From the NCBI RefSeq assembly GCF_028288225.1, contig NZ_JAQBOC010000087.1, forward strand, positions 1 through 64,000: a stretch of DNA of 64,000 bases. The letters are read 5' to 3'. The number at the start of each line of letters is the position of its first letter. Within the stretch, counting starts at the first letter, position 1. The position numbers and the translations under genes are program-made. Below, piece after piece: positions 37,801 to 44,753 of this stretch. The notes under the pieces were generated by a model. That model had not been told where the DNA came from, made no database searches, and worked only from the letters and a program-made list of their open reading frames with translations. Origin of the DNA: Mucilaginibacter sp. GTDB taxonomy: Bacteria > Bacteroidota > Bacteroidia > Sphingobacteriales > Sphingobacteriaceae.

Positions 37801-38865
37801 AAGTACGCCAACTCCCCAGGTTTTTTCACCGGCAAGCAATTTGGTTTCGGCAATAAGTTCTTTAGCACGCGCCCCTTTTAATAGGGATAATGCAATAAAA
37901 GACAATGCACCTGCCTCTGAAACCGCATTAGCGAATGTTGCAACATCACTTACCCTCGTCATTGGGCCCTGCGCTATAGGATAAGTAATATTGAGATCTT
38001 TTGCCAATGCATTACCAGGACTAATCACATTTATTGACTTTGCCTGGTTCAAATGCCCGTACATAGCTTCTTTAATACCAAAAACAAGCCTGCTTATTTT
38101 TTTATAACGATCAACGAGATCAGTAGCAAGGGCAATATCCTGCCCAATAGGGATATAACTTTTTTCCGGATCAAGATCAATAAAATATTGTTTAAGGTGT
38201 TTATAAGATATATTGTGAGGAAGTGCCGGCGAATTTGGACGAACCAAAACACGGCAATTATCAATCAGCTTTGTTTCAGTGCCGCTAAGTTTAGCGCAAA
38301 CATCTTTGAATGATTTAGGGGCAGAGCATTCCGGGAACAAGGCCAACTGACTGTCAAGTACAATACCTGCAGCTCCCTGGGCAGATAATGCCGCTGCCGT
38401 ATGTATGCCAACACCGCCCTGTACCCAAACAGGTATATCACCAATTTCTTTTATGATGCGTTGAAATAAAATAAAGGAAGATTCATAACCAACCATCCCG
38501 GCACCTTCATTTCCTTTTACAATAAGCCCATCGGCTGCTTCCTCTTTTGCCAACTTTGCCGATTCAAGATCAAAAACCTGGTAAATGATCTTGATATTGC
38601 CTCCAGACTTAAACTTTGTACCATAAGGGATAATGATTGTACTAACCTGGCGGGGAAGCTTAATATCGGCAAGATCTGCATTAGGGAAACAAACTCCAAA
38701 ATCGTTTATATCGCTTTGCGCCAGTTTTTCAAGAGCCTGATCAGCTGCAGGTCTGTTATGCCCTAAATTCAACACCGGAAAAGCTCCGGCTTTTTTTAAT
38801 TCGTGTATAAGTGACAGGTCTGGTTTTTCAAACGGAGAGATTCCAATTACTAGATGTTTTTTCAT
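31849..38865 (-). CDS. PUFA/PKS synthase subunit: NMO/ER-KS-AT-ACP-ACP-KR
   Basis: 2338 residues. Residues about 1-200 and 285-560 are FMN-type nitronate monooxygenase/enoyl-reductase-like barrels: the first part keeps WVQGGVGIHTAAAL, the second has YPIAQGPMTRVSDV and FEGRECGGHVGP, as in PfaD/FabK. Then come a ketosynthase (about 645-1095; Cys832 in DAACASS, His967 in EAHGTG, His1007 in QIGHTKC), an acyltransferase (about 1180-1500; Ser1276 in GHSYGE), two ACPs with nearly the same LEADLSIDSIKRVEIIG motif (Ser1685 and Ser1794), and a ketoreductase (about 2060-2320; GGAQGIT, Ser2243/2244, Tyr2257). The order from KS to KR is that of PfaA of PUFA synthases, with a PfaD-like reductase fused in front. 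It is the first gene of the eight-gene operon. Confidence 0.9.
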   Translation of the reverse strand: MKKHLVIGISPFEKPDLSLIHELKKAGAFPVLNLGHNRPAADQALEKLAQSDINDFGVCFPNADLADIKLPRQVSTIIIPYGTKFKSGGNIKIIYQVFDLESAKLAKEEAADGLIVKGNEGAGMVGYESSFILFQRIIKEIGDIPVWVQGGVGIHTAAALSAQGAAGIVLDSQLALFPECSAPKSFKDVCAKLSGTETKLIDNCRVLVRPNSPALPHNISYKHLKQYFIDLDPEKSYIPIGQDIALATDLVDRYKKISRLVFGIKEAMYGHLNQAKSINVISPGNALAKDLNITYPIAQGPMTRVSDVATFANAVSEAGALSFIALSLLKGARAKELIAETKLLAGEKTWGVGVLGFAPQELRDEQMKYILEAKPPVVLIAGGRPSQAKPLEKAGIKTFLHVPSVSLLDMFLKEGAKRFVFEGRECGGHVGPLSSMVLWEKQIERLLKEDQPELISVFFAGGIHDSFSAAFIAVMAAPLAAKGVKLGVLMGTAYLYTKEAVTTGAIQNKFQEQAMQATDTILLETAPGHETRCLNSPFADFFNEEKEKLKQAGIDKKEIWEKLETLNVGRLRIAAKGIERRGDKLVTIDEAEQLNLGMYMIGQVASMHNKVVSLLELHKDVAGDNYKHILNATMPALPQSSAKSLDVAIVGMACIFPGAKNIEEYWRNIILGKDCVTEVPDERWNKDLYYNPESAAGDMSHSKWGGFIPKIDFDPLEFGIPPQSLAAIEPTQLLTLMVARQAMENAGYANGGFNPENVSVIIGAEGGNDLANSYGFRCFFKQVLGDMPPEIDDALPKMTEDSFPGILANVISGRITNRMNFGGRNFTVDAACASSLAAVDLACQELFLEKSDMVLAGGADLHNGINDYLMFSSTHALSRKGRCATFDAEADGIALGEGIAMVVLKRHEDAIKDGNTVYAVIKGIGGSSDGKSLGLTAPRKNGQVSALERAYGQAGITPSVIGLVEAHGTGTVVGDKTELSALTDMLNQSGAIAGQTHLGSVKTQIGHTKCAAGLAGLIKASLSVYHGIKPPTIHLKNPNSYYNAQTSPFSFHTEAGLWMDDKRYAGISAFGFGGTNFHAVIESANLVSDQRPTIKSWPSELFVFKGDTYEEAKARLNSVKTLLEINDNIDLKDIAFSLATTDAKPVQLSIVADNADDLMMKVELALSGIESKDTYIVKKQVGKVAFMFPGQGSQRINMARDLFVIFPVMRNLLKQHPQLEKVLFPNAAFDAGLIKAQKENIKDTRMAQPLLGIVDLAIANFLRSLGIEPDMVAGHSYGELPALCFAGAFAEDQLVRLSAERAKSILDAVEGGDAGAMVAVNAPLDELLKVVSGLKDIYAVNYNSPLQCVLAGTTPAIQNLTEVLKTAKVSFRKLEVACAFHSPLLAKSKGLYQNVLADIEFNDLQLPVWSNTTAAEYPVKADKIKERLTDHLIKPVKFVTEVQQMYAAGARIFIEVGPGKVLTGLAKACLGKDEILLFAEDSGQNKLTHLLCTLATYIATGRDIHIEKLFEGRDARLLNLDEPELYKKSAAVWYVNGQHAIPATGKLPSNGAAPITKPIKIKNKETRMENPQFANSASELMMQEYLNSMKLMIQAQRDVMLSFLGQNPAVGHTVSYSTPQHAIIQHPIQVEHPTITKPELKPVSQSVRAKDVMQVLLQIVSDKTGYPQEMLGMEMDLEADLSIDSIKRVEIIGTLRTELGGFNHGDKNEDTIMEQLAGIKTLNGLVKWINDNASPAATNITAVNIDVEVKIDQQKFSAVELKAAILSVVSEKTGYPQEMLGMDLDLEADLSIDSIKRVEIIGELKLKIGFGKNQDQEDGDMEKLAAIKTLNGLVSWISEIETEGAAIVTEAKKIIENRATGNSFSEKLSRMRFELKPSALHKTETTIISGQRFAITDDGGVQALRIKKLFEKHGAIVDVVAAGDPLQGYQGLIILNMFATQKREGIIDHFSTIKKLDFGEVKWVYLVSDTRLHLKEYTDITQLRHYQGYPGFFKSLDKEYEYTKCRIVSLQTQMSEDEVAEITLNEILNPDKHSEVIYHDHKRQVMELVPSQLIAGLEESHIKLDKNSVVLVLGGAQGITSELITHLAKDYPCTYILVGRSAYSNAEKQDPAALLQTKDEIRNFLVKQGDIKKPAELEKETARIHKKNQIASTIAMLEESGSTVIYESLDLRNADGFSTFIKNVYKQYGRIDGVIHGAGLLEDKLFHSKTSESFERVFDTKVIPLRALAEQLLPDTQFVILFSSIASVYGNRGQTDYAAANSVLDRYAWALKKKITGKVISINWGPWKGAGMVSAALEKEYERRGITLIPLKEGRETFLNELKYGQESQVLIMAGDNW

Positions 38866-38932
38866 GGTTTGAGGTTAAAAAGTAAAATGTATTAATGTAC
38901 CGGCAAACAAAATGTTCTAATAATTAATTGTC

Positions 38933-38961
38933 TTATAAAGCAATAATTAAATGCTTTATAA
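38933..38961. promoter_or_regulatory. Perfect 10-base inverted repeat upstream of the synthase operon
   Basis: TTATAAAGCA (38933-38942) and TGCTTTATAA (38952-38961) pair perfectly around a nine-base spacer. It lies 68-96 bases before the start of the first synthase gene, a normal place for an activator or repressor site. The nearby LuxR-type regulator is an obvious candidate to bind it. Confidence 0.55.
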
Positions 38962-39609
38962 TTCAAGAAACATTAGTCCTAAATTAATACCTTTTTTTCA
39001 TTTTTTATTAACTATTGATAAAAAATTAATAAAAAAAGTGAGAAAACATTCTTAATAACATAAAATTAACATTACAATCACTTTCGAATTATTATTAACC
39101 ATAAAGAAAAAAGAAGAATAATAACGGTACAATACTCCAAAAACAAATAAAATAATAAAATAAATACTCCTATACTTAACCAATAGTTAGTGGCAAATAT
39201 TTTTCTGAATAACCATTAGTTAATAATATAGTGACAATTAAATAAATTTCAACATACTTTAATTTTTATAAAAAGAGTCATTCTTTAACTTTTAAGGCAG
39301 ATATTTCCACCTCAAATCTTCAATAAGTTGGTTTGACGAGGTCATATCGGGCGTTTTTTTCATAAAAAAATCTGCACTTTCTTCGTAACAGAATGAATAA
39401 TGAATAAAATTTGATAAAACTGAAAAACCGAAATATTGGAAATTGGTTACAATTCAAACTCCTAAATTTCAAGTCGCAAAAAAGACTTTCAATAAAAGCC
39501 GGGTAGCTTTTTTATCAGGTTAATGCTCATAAAATGGTCGCCATTCGCTGATAACATTTATAACTTAAGTCAAAAACTTATTTCATTTATTTAACCAAAG
39601 GACTGATCG

Positions 39610-39759
39610 ATGGGGAAGTGCTTTTTCTTCCCGGATGAATATAAGATCAACCGGGAAGAAAATGCAATAAGGACGCTTCCGAATTACCTTTCAAAATTAT
39701 TTTATGAAATAAGGTTGCGTTTTATAGAAAGTTGTTCTGTTACTGCTCAAGAACTTTAA
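39610..39759 (+). CDS. Possible small ORF of 49 residues
   Basis: An ATG at 39610 opens a 49-codon frame (MGKCFFFPDEYKINREENAI at its start) ending in TAA at 39759. Composition is protein-like, with mixed charged and aromatic residues, and G+C is higher than in the surrounding spacer. A 12-base inverted repeat lies inside it. It could be a small peptide, a gene fragment or chance. No family is recognised. Confidence 0.2.
   Translation: MGKCFFFPDEYKINREENAIRTLPNYLSKLFYEIRLRFIESCSVTAQEL
39623..39662. repeat. Perfect 12-base inverted repeat
   Basis: TTTTCTTCCCGG (39623-39634) and CCGGGAAGAAAA (39651-39662) flank a 16-base loop. No U-tract follows on either strand, so it is not a standard terminator. 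It could be an operator or an RNA hairpin in the leader of the LuxR-type gene. Confidence 0.6.
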
Positions 39760-39865
39760 AAAAAATATGATCTCAATGGGCAATAAAGCTAAAATTAAAG
39801 TGTGAACTTGTTTACAATCTCATTCACATCAGTATAATTATTAACATTATTAAAGATATTTGTAA

Positions 39866-39873
39866 TAATTTTG
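39866..39873 (+). promoter_or_regulatory. Possible -7 element of the LuxR-type gene
   Basis: TAATTTTG matches the Bacteroidota -7 consensus TAnnTTTG and lies 63 bases before the ATG at 39937. No clear -33 TTTG is seen at the usual distance. Confidence 0.3.
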
Positions 39874-39936
39874 ATACATACTTAAATATCATTAGCCACC
39901 CGCTAATATTTTAATTTTTATTCAAATCAAGCTTCT

Positions 39937-40662
39937 ATGAGTTTTAGATCATTAAAATATTCATCGAATAGTATTGATTGCCAGGTAGCATTATTTGATT
40001 TGAGCAGTAAAATCAACAACAAAGATGTTGATATTGAGGATATTGGCGATTATATCCCAGGCAGTGTTATGGTTCAGGACCTGGATGAAATGACGAACCT
40101 ATACATGAACAGCAACGGATGCGAGGTGCTCAGACATAGTAAAGAAGAGTTAAATAGTTTAGGCCCGGCATATTTTGATTTGTTTTTTCCGCCGGAAGAA
40201 ATTACTTCTTTAAAACCAGAAATAACAAAATTTCTTCAACTTGACGACCCAACCAGGACATATTCATTTTTTCAAAGGGTGAGGCCAAATAAAAATACCG
40301 AATATAAATGGTATTTAAGTAATGTAAGGCTTTACAAACCTTCTGCCTTAGATAGTGGGCTTAAGCTGATGAATGTTGCCATAGAAGTTGATAATATATG
40401 CTGTGCAGCAAAAAAAATCAACTCTATCTGTGAACAGAACGAATTTGTTCAGAAAAACTATTTTAAATTCATGTTACTAACCAAACGTGAAAAAGAAATA
40501 ATTAAGCTGATTGCCAATGGTTACAATAGTCGTTATATTTCTGACTTGTTATTTATTTCGTTACACACTGTTAATAATCACAGAAAAAATATTTTAAATA
40601 AGCTAAACATTAAAAGCTTAATTGATCTGATTAAATTTGCTGCTGCCTATAGCATTGTATAA
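39937..40662 (+). CDS. PAS-like/LuxR-type transcriptional regulator
   Basis: 241 residues. The first ~145 residues resemble a PAS domain (VMVQDLDEMTNLYMNSNGCEVLRHSKEEL, then a FFQRVRPNKNTEYKWYLSNVRLY strand pair). The C-terminus (about 175-240) is a LuxR/FixJ-type helix-turn-helix: LTKREKEIIKLIANGYNSRY, then LFISLHTVNNHRKNILNKLN. No receiver domain or kinase is seen, so it probably senses a ligand or partner through the PAS part. It is divergent from the biosynthetic operon across a 1.07-kb region with inverted repeats and is the best candidate for its pathway-specific regulator. Confidence 0.82.
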   Translation: MSFRSLKYSSNSIDCQVALFDLSSKINNKDVDIEDIGDYIPGSVMVQDLDEMTNLYMNSNGCEVLRHSKEELNSLGPAYFDLFFPPEEITSLKPEITKFLQLDDPTRTYSFFQRVRPNKNTEYKWYLSNVRLYKPSALDSGLKLMNVAIEVDNICCAAKKINSICEQNEFVQKNYFKFMLLTKREKEIIKLIANGYNSRYISDLLFISLHTVNNHRKNILNKLNIKSLIDLIKFAAAYSIV

Positions 40663-40704
40663 TAAAAATATACTAGCAATTTCCTTTTACTTATTTACTT
40701 CTGC

Positions 40705-43700
40705 CTATCCGGTTTTCTGACTATTGCTGTCAAACAGATTGATAAATTTAAGTACGGCCGGTAACGCCGCTGTAAGAACACCGACATAAGTAATTACCGT
40801 TGAATAGGTTTCTTGCTGAGATGCAAAAAGAAACGCCAAAACCGCAACTATCAAAATCATAAGTGGTGTTTTTAATTTATTCCAATTGCCATTATCTTTT
40901 ATTTGTTTCCTTATCATCATTGCTTCAGATGTTCCAATGGCCGTGAGAATAAAATTCCTAAATCCTTTATTAAAGAGGTGCAAAACTCCGTTTTTCCTAA
41001 TTATTAATCCTTTGCTAACCAGCATGGTCAGGTTATAGTCGTCGTATGAATTTACAAGACTATCCTCTGCCAGATCATACAATAGAAATTTTTCTTCTTT
41101 TGTTAATGATTGCCAGATATACATATAAAAATAATGAGCGGTAACCTGCATTTTAAAAGCAAGCGAGTCCCCATCAAGACGGTCAGGTTTATCAGCATCC
41201 AATTTTTCAAGCATTTGAACTAAAGGATCCTGCATTTTATTTAAAAAATGAGTATTGCTGGTTTCCATTAATAATGTCTTTTCCCAAAGTTTTAAATCCT
41301 CGGATATAACACTATTGCCCGAACTAAGAACTTCTATAACTATTTTAAAGTGCCCTAATAAAACATGCCATCTTTCCAGATCATGTTCCGGCTTTCTTAT
41401 ATTATCTGCCTGGTATATTGTTTGTTCATTAAGTGACTCCAAAAAATTAACCGGGTGTACCGTAGATATTATAAATATTTTACTCCTGTTTTTTTGCAGT
41501 AAACCTTCTAAAAAATTCAGCTTTATCAGGTTTGTCAAAGGGTTTTGTATATCATACTCAAAGTGGTTAACTATAATGAGCGAAAAATCTCCATTTAAAG
41601 CTAATTGTTTTACATCATCCCAATCCTTACTAGTCTTTACATCCTCTTCATTATCAGGAATAAGTATCATATCTACTATTAAAACAGTACCTGCTGTATT
41701 ATTCTGCTCATTTAATGTGACTATATTACCATCCTTTCCTATAATCTTTTTGTTGGATATAAGCTTCTTTACTTTTTCCAGTTTTCCTGAGCCGGGTGAA
41801 CCAATAATAAAAAGTAATGAATTTAACTTGGGATGTGTTAGCAAAAGCTGATCAATCTCTTGCCATCCAGCTTCGTTTGGAAGATTCAACGCAAATAATT
41901 TACGAATTATGAGGTGAAGTATCCGCCAAAAAACAAATAGTGCTGTAATAAAAATAAGCCAATAAATTATACCGTAGTTGTTAAGCGGGAATAACCGTGG
42001 CAGTATATAGTTAAAGTTAAAAGAAGAAAGTTTTAGATATTTACCTGATGGCAACGTATAAAAAGTGTACCCGGGTTTGGCATCAAATAATCTATTAAAA
42101 AACAATGAACTTCCCGGGCGATTATTATAAAACTCATTAACAGCGGTTTTATCAAATATATCGTAACTAATGTTGTTAAATAACCAGATAGTTTTTACTT
42201 CCGCAACAGACGACGGTTGTATTTTAGGAATCTTAGATTCAATACTCATTGTCTTTATCCAAACGCCATCATTATAAATATTCGTGCGTTTAAATAAGGA
42301 TACACTATCCGGTAAGGGTGCTTTTTTAAGAACATCCTGAATAAATAGAGCATGTCTGTACCTGGATGTTAACCTTTCCTGAAAATTATATGATGAAGTA
42401 TAAAATAACGCAACAGGTATACCACTTGTAATAATAAGACGGGTAAATATCATTAGCGAATAGCTGGTGCTGAAATCCCAAAAATCACCGGGTAATTTTT
42501 CTTTTAATTGCCTAAGGTATCTGAATAATTTAATGGCAACTTTTAACAATGTCCATGATAAGACAAGCAGCAGCATCTCGAAAAAGAAAAACAATAAAAA
42601 TTGTTCCTGTATCATAATCACTGCAATAAAGTTTATAAACCCTATGGTGAGCAGAAGGGCTATATTTCCCTTTTTCTTTTCGCTGTATCTTTGAGGCTCA
42701 AACTTTTTATATATTTTGGAATAAAGAATATTTAAAAATAAGGTAACAGCCATAGCCGAGAACAGCAGAATAAAAAGGAATTGCAGAAAACTTGTGAATT
42801 TGTAAAATATAATGAGGAGCAGAATGTTTATAACATTTAAAACAATTGCTAAGTTATATTGATGGTGAAAACGTGAATCGGGCCGTACCCATGAAATATC
42901 AAAGTACTGTTTTTCAAAAAATGACTGCTTACGGCAAACCACAAAAATCAACAGTAACTGTATGATCAGGATAAGAAAAAAACCGGTTAGCATGTAAAAA
43001 CTAAAAGAGAAAATTTTAATATCCCTCATACTTTTAAAAGTGCCATCTTCAAATATTACTACATAATAAGGTAGAAATTGAACAGGTTTAGCATAAAAAT
43101 TATAGTTTTTGCCTGAATATTTAGCCTCAAAAAAATCACTTCCCTGGCTTATAATTAATCTATTTAATTTTTGTTCTGCTGATATTTCATTCAGTAAGTT
43201 TTCATTTAGGTTTTTTGTTGTGTCTGAATGATAAAGTACCTTGCCCTGGGCATTTATTATACAATAGAACAAACCTTTGGGAAAAACAGGCTGATTTAAA
43301 CATTTCAGGTTAAAAGTAATAGCAGCCACAGCAACATCCTTATTTACAGAAGGCATGGATAACACAGATGTAAATTTACCATTGGTCCATGATATTATCT
43401 GATCTGCATAATATGGCTTATCTAATTTATTATTTAAGAAATATGGTTTATTATCAACTATATGTTTGAAATAATTTCGTCGCCCAAAATCCCCTGGTGG
43501 TGCATTATCAAACGAGGAAGACCAATTATTAACCTCCAACCCATTACTTCTTACCCAATAAACCTTATTTATATCCAACACAGAAAAAATCGAATCTATT
43601 GTTTTATTATAAGTGGTGTTTACGCTTACATTATTTGAATCAGTTTTTGCGGCATGGCTTTTACCCAGGTTTTTCAGATCAAATGCAAGCTTTGCCTTGT

Positions 43701-44742
43701 TCCTGATGTCATCAAGTTTATGTAGCTGTTGATATGTATCATTAAGTTCGGCGGTAAAGTTTTTTTCAATTTTGTCAGCAAGATTTTTTTTTACTTCTTC
43801 TGAATGGCTCATAAACGGCCTGAAAAGTATATTGTATTTAAAAAAAGCAAAGAATAGCAGTGACATTAGTAGCATTGATACAGCAAATGAAAACATTCCA
43901 TCCATTACGGTAAGCCTGTCCTGGTTGCCCATTTGATATAACTTGATCCAGGGCAATGCCAGTATAACAGCCATTGCCGATATTAAAAGCAGTAATACTA
44001 TATTTTCAGGTAATTTCGTCCGCTCATAGGCATAATTACTGTTGGTTACCAAACCCGTTATTGTTAATGCAGAATCTTCGTTCAAACTCAGCTGCTGTGC
44101 GAAAAGTTTATATTCAATTCCGCTCATTTTTATACTTTTTACCTGATTTTTTAAAAAAGCGCTTTTTTCAGTTTTTAAAGAGTCGGCAGTTATTGCCGTT
44201 ATTCCGCTGGGAAAACTTTGATATATAATTTTACCATCTTTAAGTAAAATGTATTCATCAAATATTTCACGTATAAGCAATTGATCTATAAATTGATTAA
44301 TACTGTATTTGAGCCCCACCTGGTATTTTCCTTTTCTGAGGTAAATAATTAGTTCCTTTTTATTAAGATTTATATTACTGGCGCTATCTGAAAGGGCGCC
44401 ATTGTTTTTACCGGGCACAACATGTTCAACGGGAAGCAATATGAAATTTTGACGGGGATATTCTTTGATGTATGAATTTAATTTGCTTGAGTCATACTGT
44501 GGCAAATTCTTTTCATAAGTAACAAGCAAGGTATTTAACAGAGCTATAGAATTATTTACCTTGGCATGAATGTTATTTTCAATATTTCTCAGGCACCTAA
44601 AACGTTGTTCCTCTAAGTGTTGTTGGTTATTAGGAACATAGATAAAAAAATAAAGCCCGCCAAGGGTTAGTACAAATAACAGCGTAACCAAAACAACAAC
44701 CTGATTCTTATTAAAAGAAAAAAAGTTTTTCATCACTGTCAA
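40705..44742 (-). CDS. Large membrane protein: Cache-like sensor, multiple TM segments, P-loop NTPase
   Basis: 1345 residues, not matched to a named family. One membrane helix is near 13-35. An extracytoplasmic region follows, then two further helices near 245-300. Next is a Cache-like sensor (about 300-560) with the typical segments GDFGRRNYFKHI and ADQIISWTNGKF. Several more membrane helices lie at about 570-960, a soluble region is near 780-900, and a cytoplasmic P-loop domain starts with IIGSPGSGK (about 980-988) and a Walker-B-like GTVLIVDMILI. A winged-helix-like segment and a last hydrophobic pair (about 1295-1335) end the protein. The gene begins 11 bases after the patatin-like gene and is surely co-transcribed. 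The design suggests a membrane sensor whose NTPase changes state on a signal. A start at the ATG three codons later is possible. Confidence 0.65.
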   Translation of the reverse strand: MTVMKNFFSFNKNQVVVLVTLLFVLTLGGLYFFIYVPNNQQHLEEQRFRCLRNIENNIHAKVNNSIALLNTLLVTYEKNLPQYDSSKLNSYIKEYPRQNFILLPVEHVVPGKNNGALSDSASNINLNKKELIIYLRKGKYQVGLKYSINQFIDQLLIREIFDEYILLKDGKIIYQSFPSGITAITADSLKTEKSAFLKNQVKSIKMSGIEYKLFAQQLSLNEDSALTITGLVTNSNYAYERTKLPENIVLLLLISAMAVILALPWIKLYQMGNQDRLTVMDGMFSFAVSMLLMSLLFFAFFKYNILFRPFMSHSEEVKKNLADKIEKNFTAELNDTYQQLHKLDDIRNKAKLAFDLKNLGKSHAAKTDSNNVSVNTTYNKTIDSIFSVLDINKVYWVRSNGLEVNNWSSSFDNAPPGDFGRRNYFKHIVDNKPYFLNNKLDKPYYADQIISWTNGKFTSVLSMPSVNKDVAVAAITFNLKCLNQPVFPKGLFYCIINAQGKVLYHSDTTKNLNENLLNEISAEQKLNRLIISQGSDFFEAKYSGKNYNFYAKPVQFLPYYVVIFEDGTFKSMRDIKIFSFSFYMLTGFFLILIIQLLLIFVVCRKQSFFEKQYFDISWVRPDSRFHHQYNLAIVLNVINILLLIIFYKFTSFLQFLFILLFSAMAVTLFLNILYSKIYKKFEPQRYSEKKKGNIALLLTIGFINFIAVIMIQEQFLLFFFFEMLLLVLSWTLLKVAIKLFRYLRQLKEKLPGDFWDFSTSYSLMIFTRLIITSGIPVALFYTSSYNFQERLTSRYRHALFIQDVLKKAPLPDSVSLFKRTNIYNDGVWIKTMSIESKIPKIQPSSVAEVKTIWLFNNISYDIFDKTAVNEFYNNRPGSSLFFNRLFDAKPGYTFYTLPSGKYLKLSSFNFNYILPRLFPLNNYGIIYWLIFITALFVFWRILHLIIRKLFALNLPNEAGWQEIDQLLLTHPKLNSLLFIIGSPGSGKLEKVKKLISNKKIIGKDGNIVTLNEQNNTAGTVLIVDMILIPDNEEDVKTSKDWDDVKQLALNGDFSLIIVNHFEYDIQNPLTNLIKLNFLEGLLQKNRSKIFIISTVHPVNFLESLNEQTIYQADNIRKPEHDLERWHVLLGHFKIVIEVLSSGNSVISEDLKLWEKTLLMETSNTHFLNKMQDPLVQMLEKLDADKPDRLDGDSLAFKMQVTAHYFYMYIWQSLTKEEKFLLYDLAEDSLVNSYDDYNLTMLVSKGLIIRKNGVLHLFNKGFRNFILTAIGTSEAMMIRKQIKDNGNWNKLKTPLMILIVAVLAFLFASQQETYSTVITYVGVLTAALPAVLKFINLFDSNSQKTG

Positions 44743-44753
44743 TATTTACAATG

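Larger units (their letters stand above)
38866..39936. other. Long AT-rich regulatory region between biosynthetic operon and LuxR-type gene
   Basis: 1071 bases, much richer in A+T than the flanks, with no convincing gene. It holds inverted repeats at 38933-38961 and 39623-39662, a possible 49-residue frame at 39610-39759, a short hairpin AAAAGC/GCTTTT at 39494-39511 followed by T residues, and a possible -7 element at 39866-39873. Promoters for the leftward operon and the rightward regulator must lie here. Confidence 0.6.

Noticed and set aside
39494-39511. Terminator-like hairpin AAAAGC/GCTTTT followed by T residues
   Set aside because: No gene ends upstream on that strand and the stem is only six bases; kept as a note in the spacer entry.
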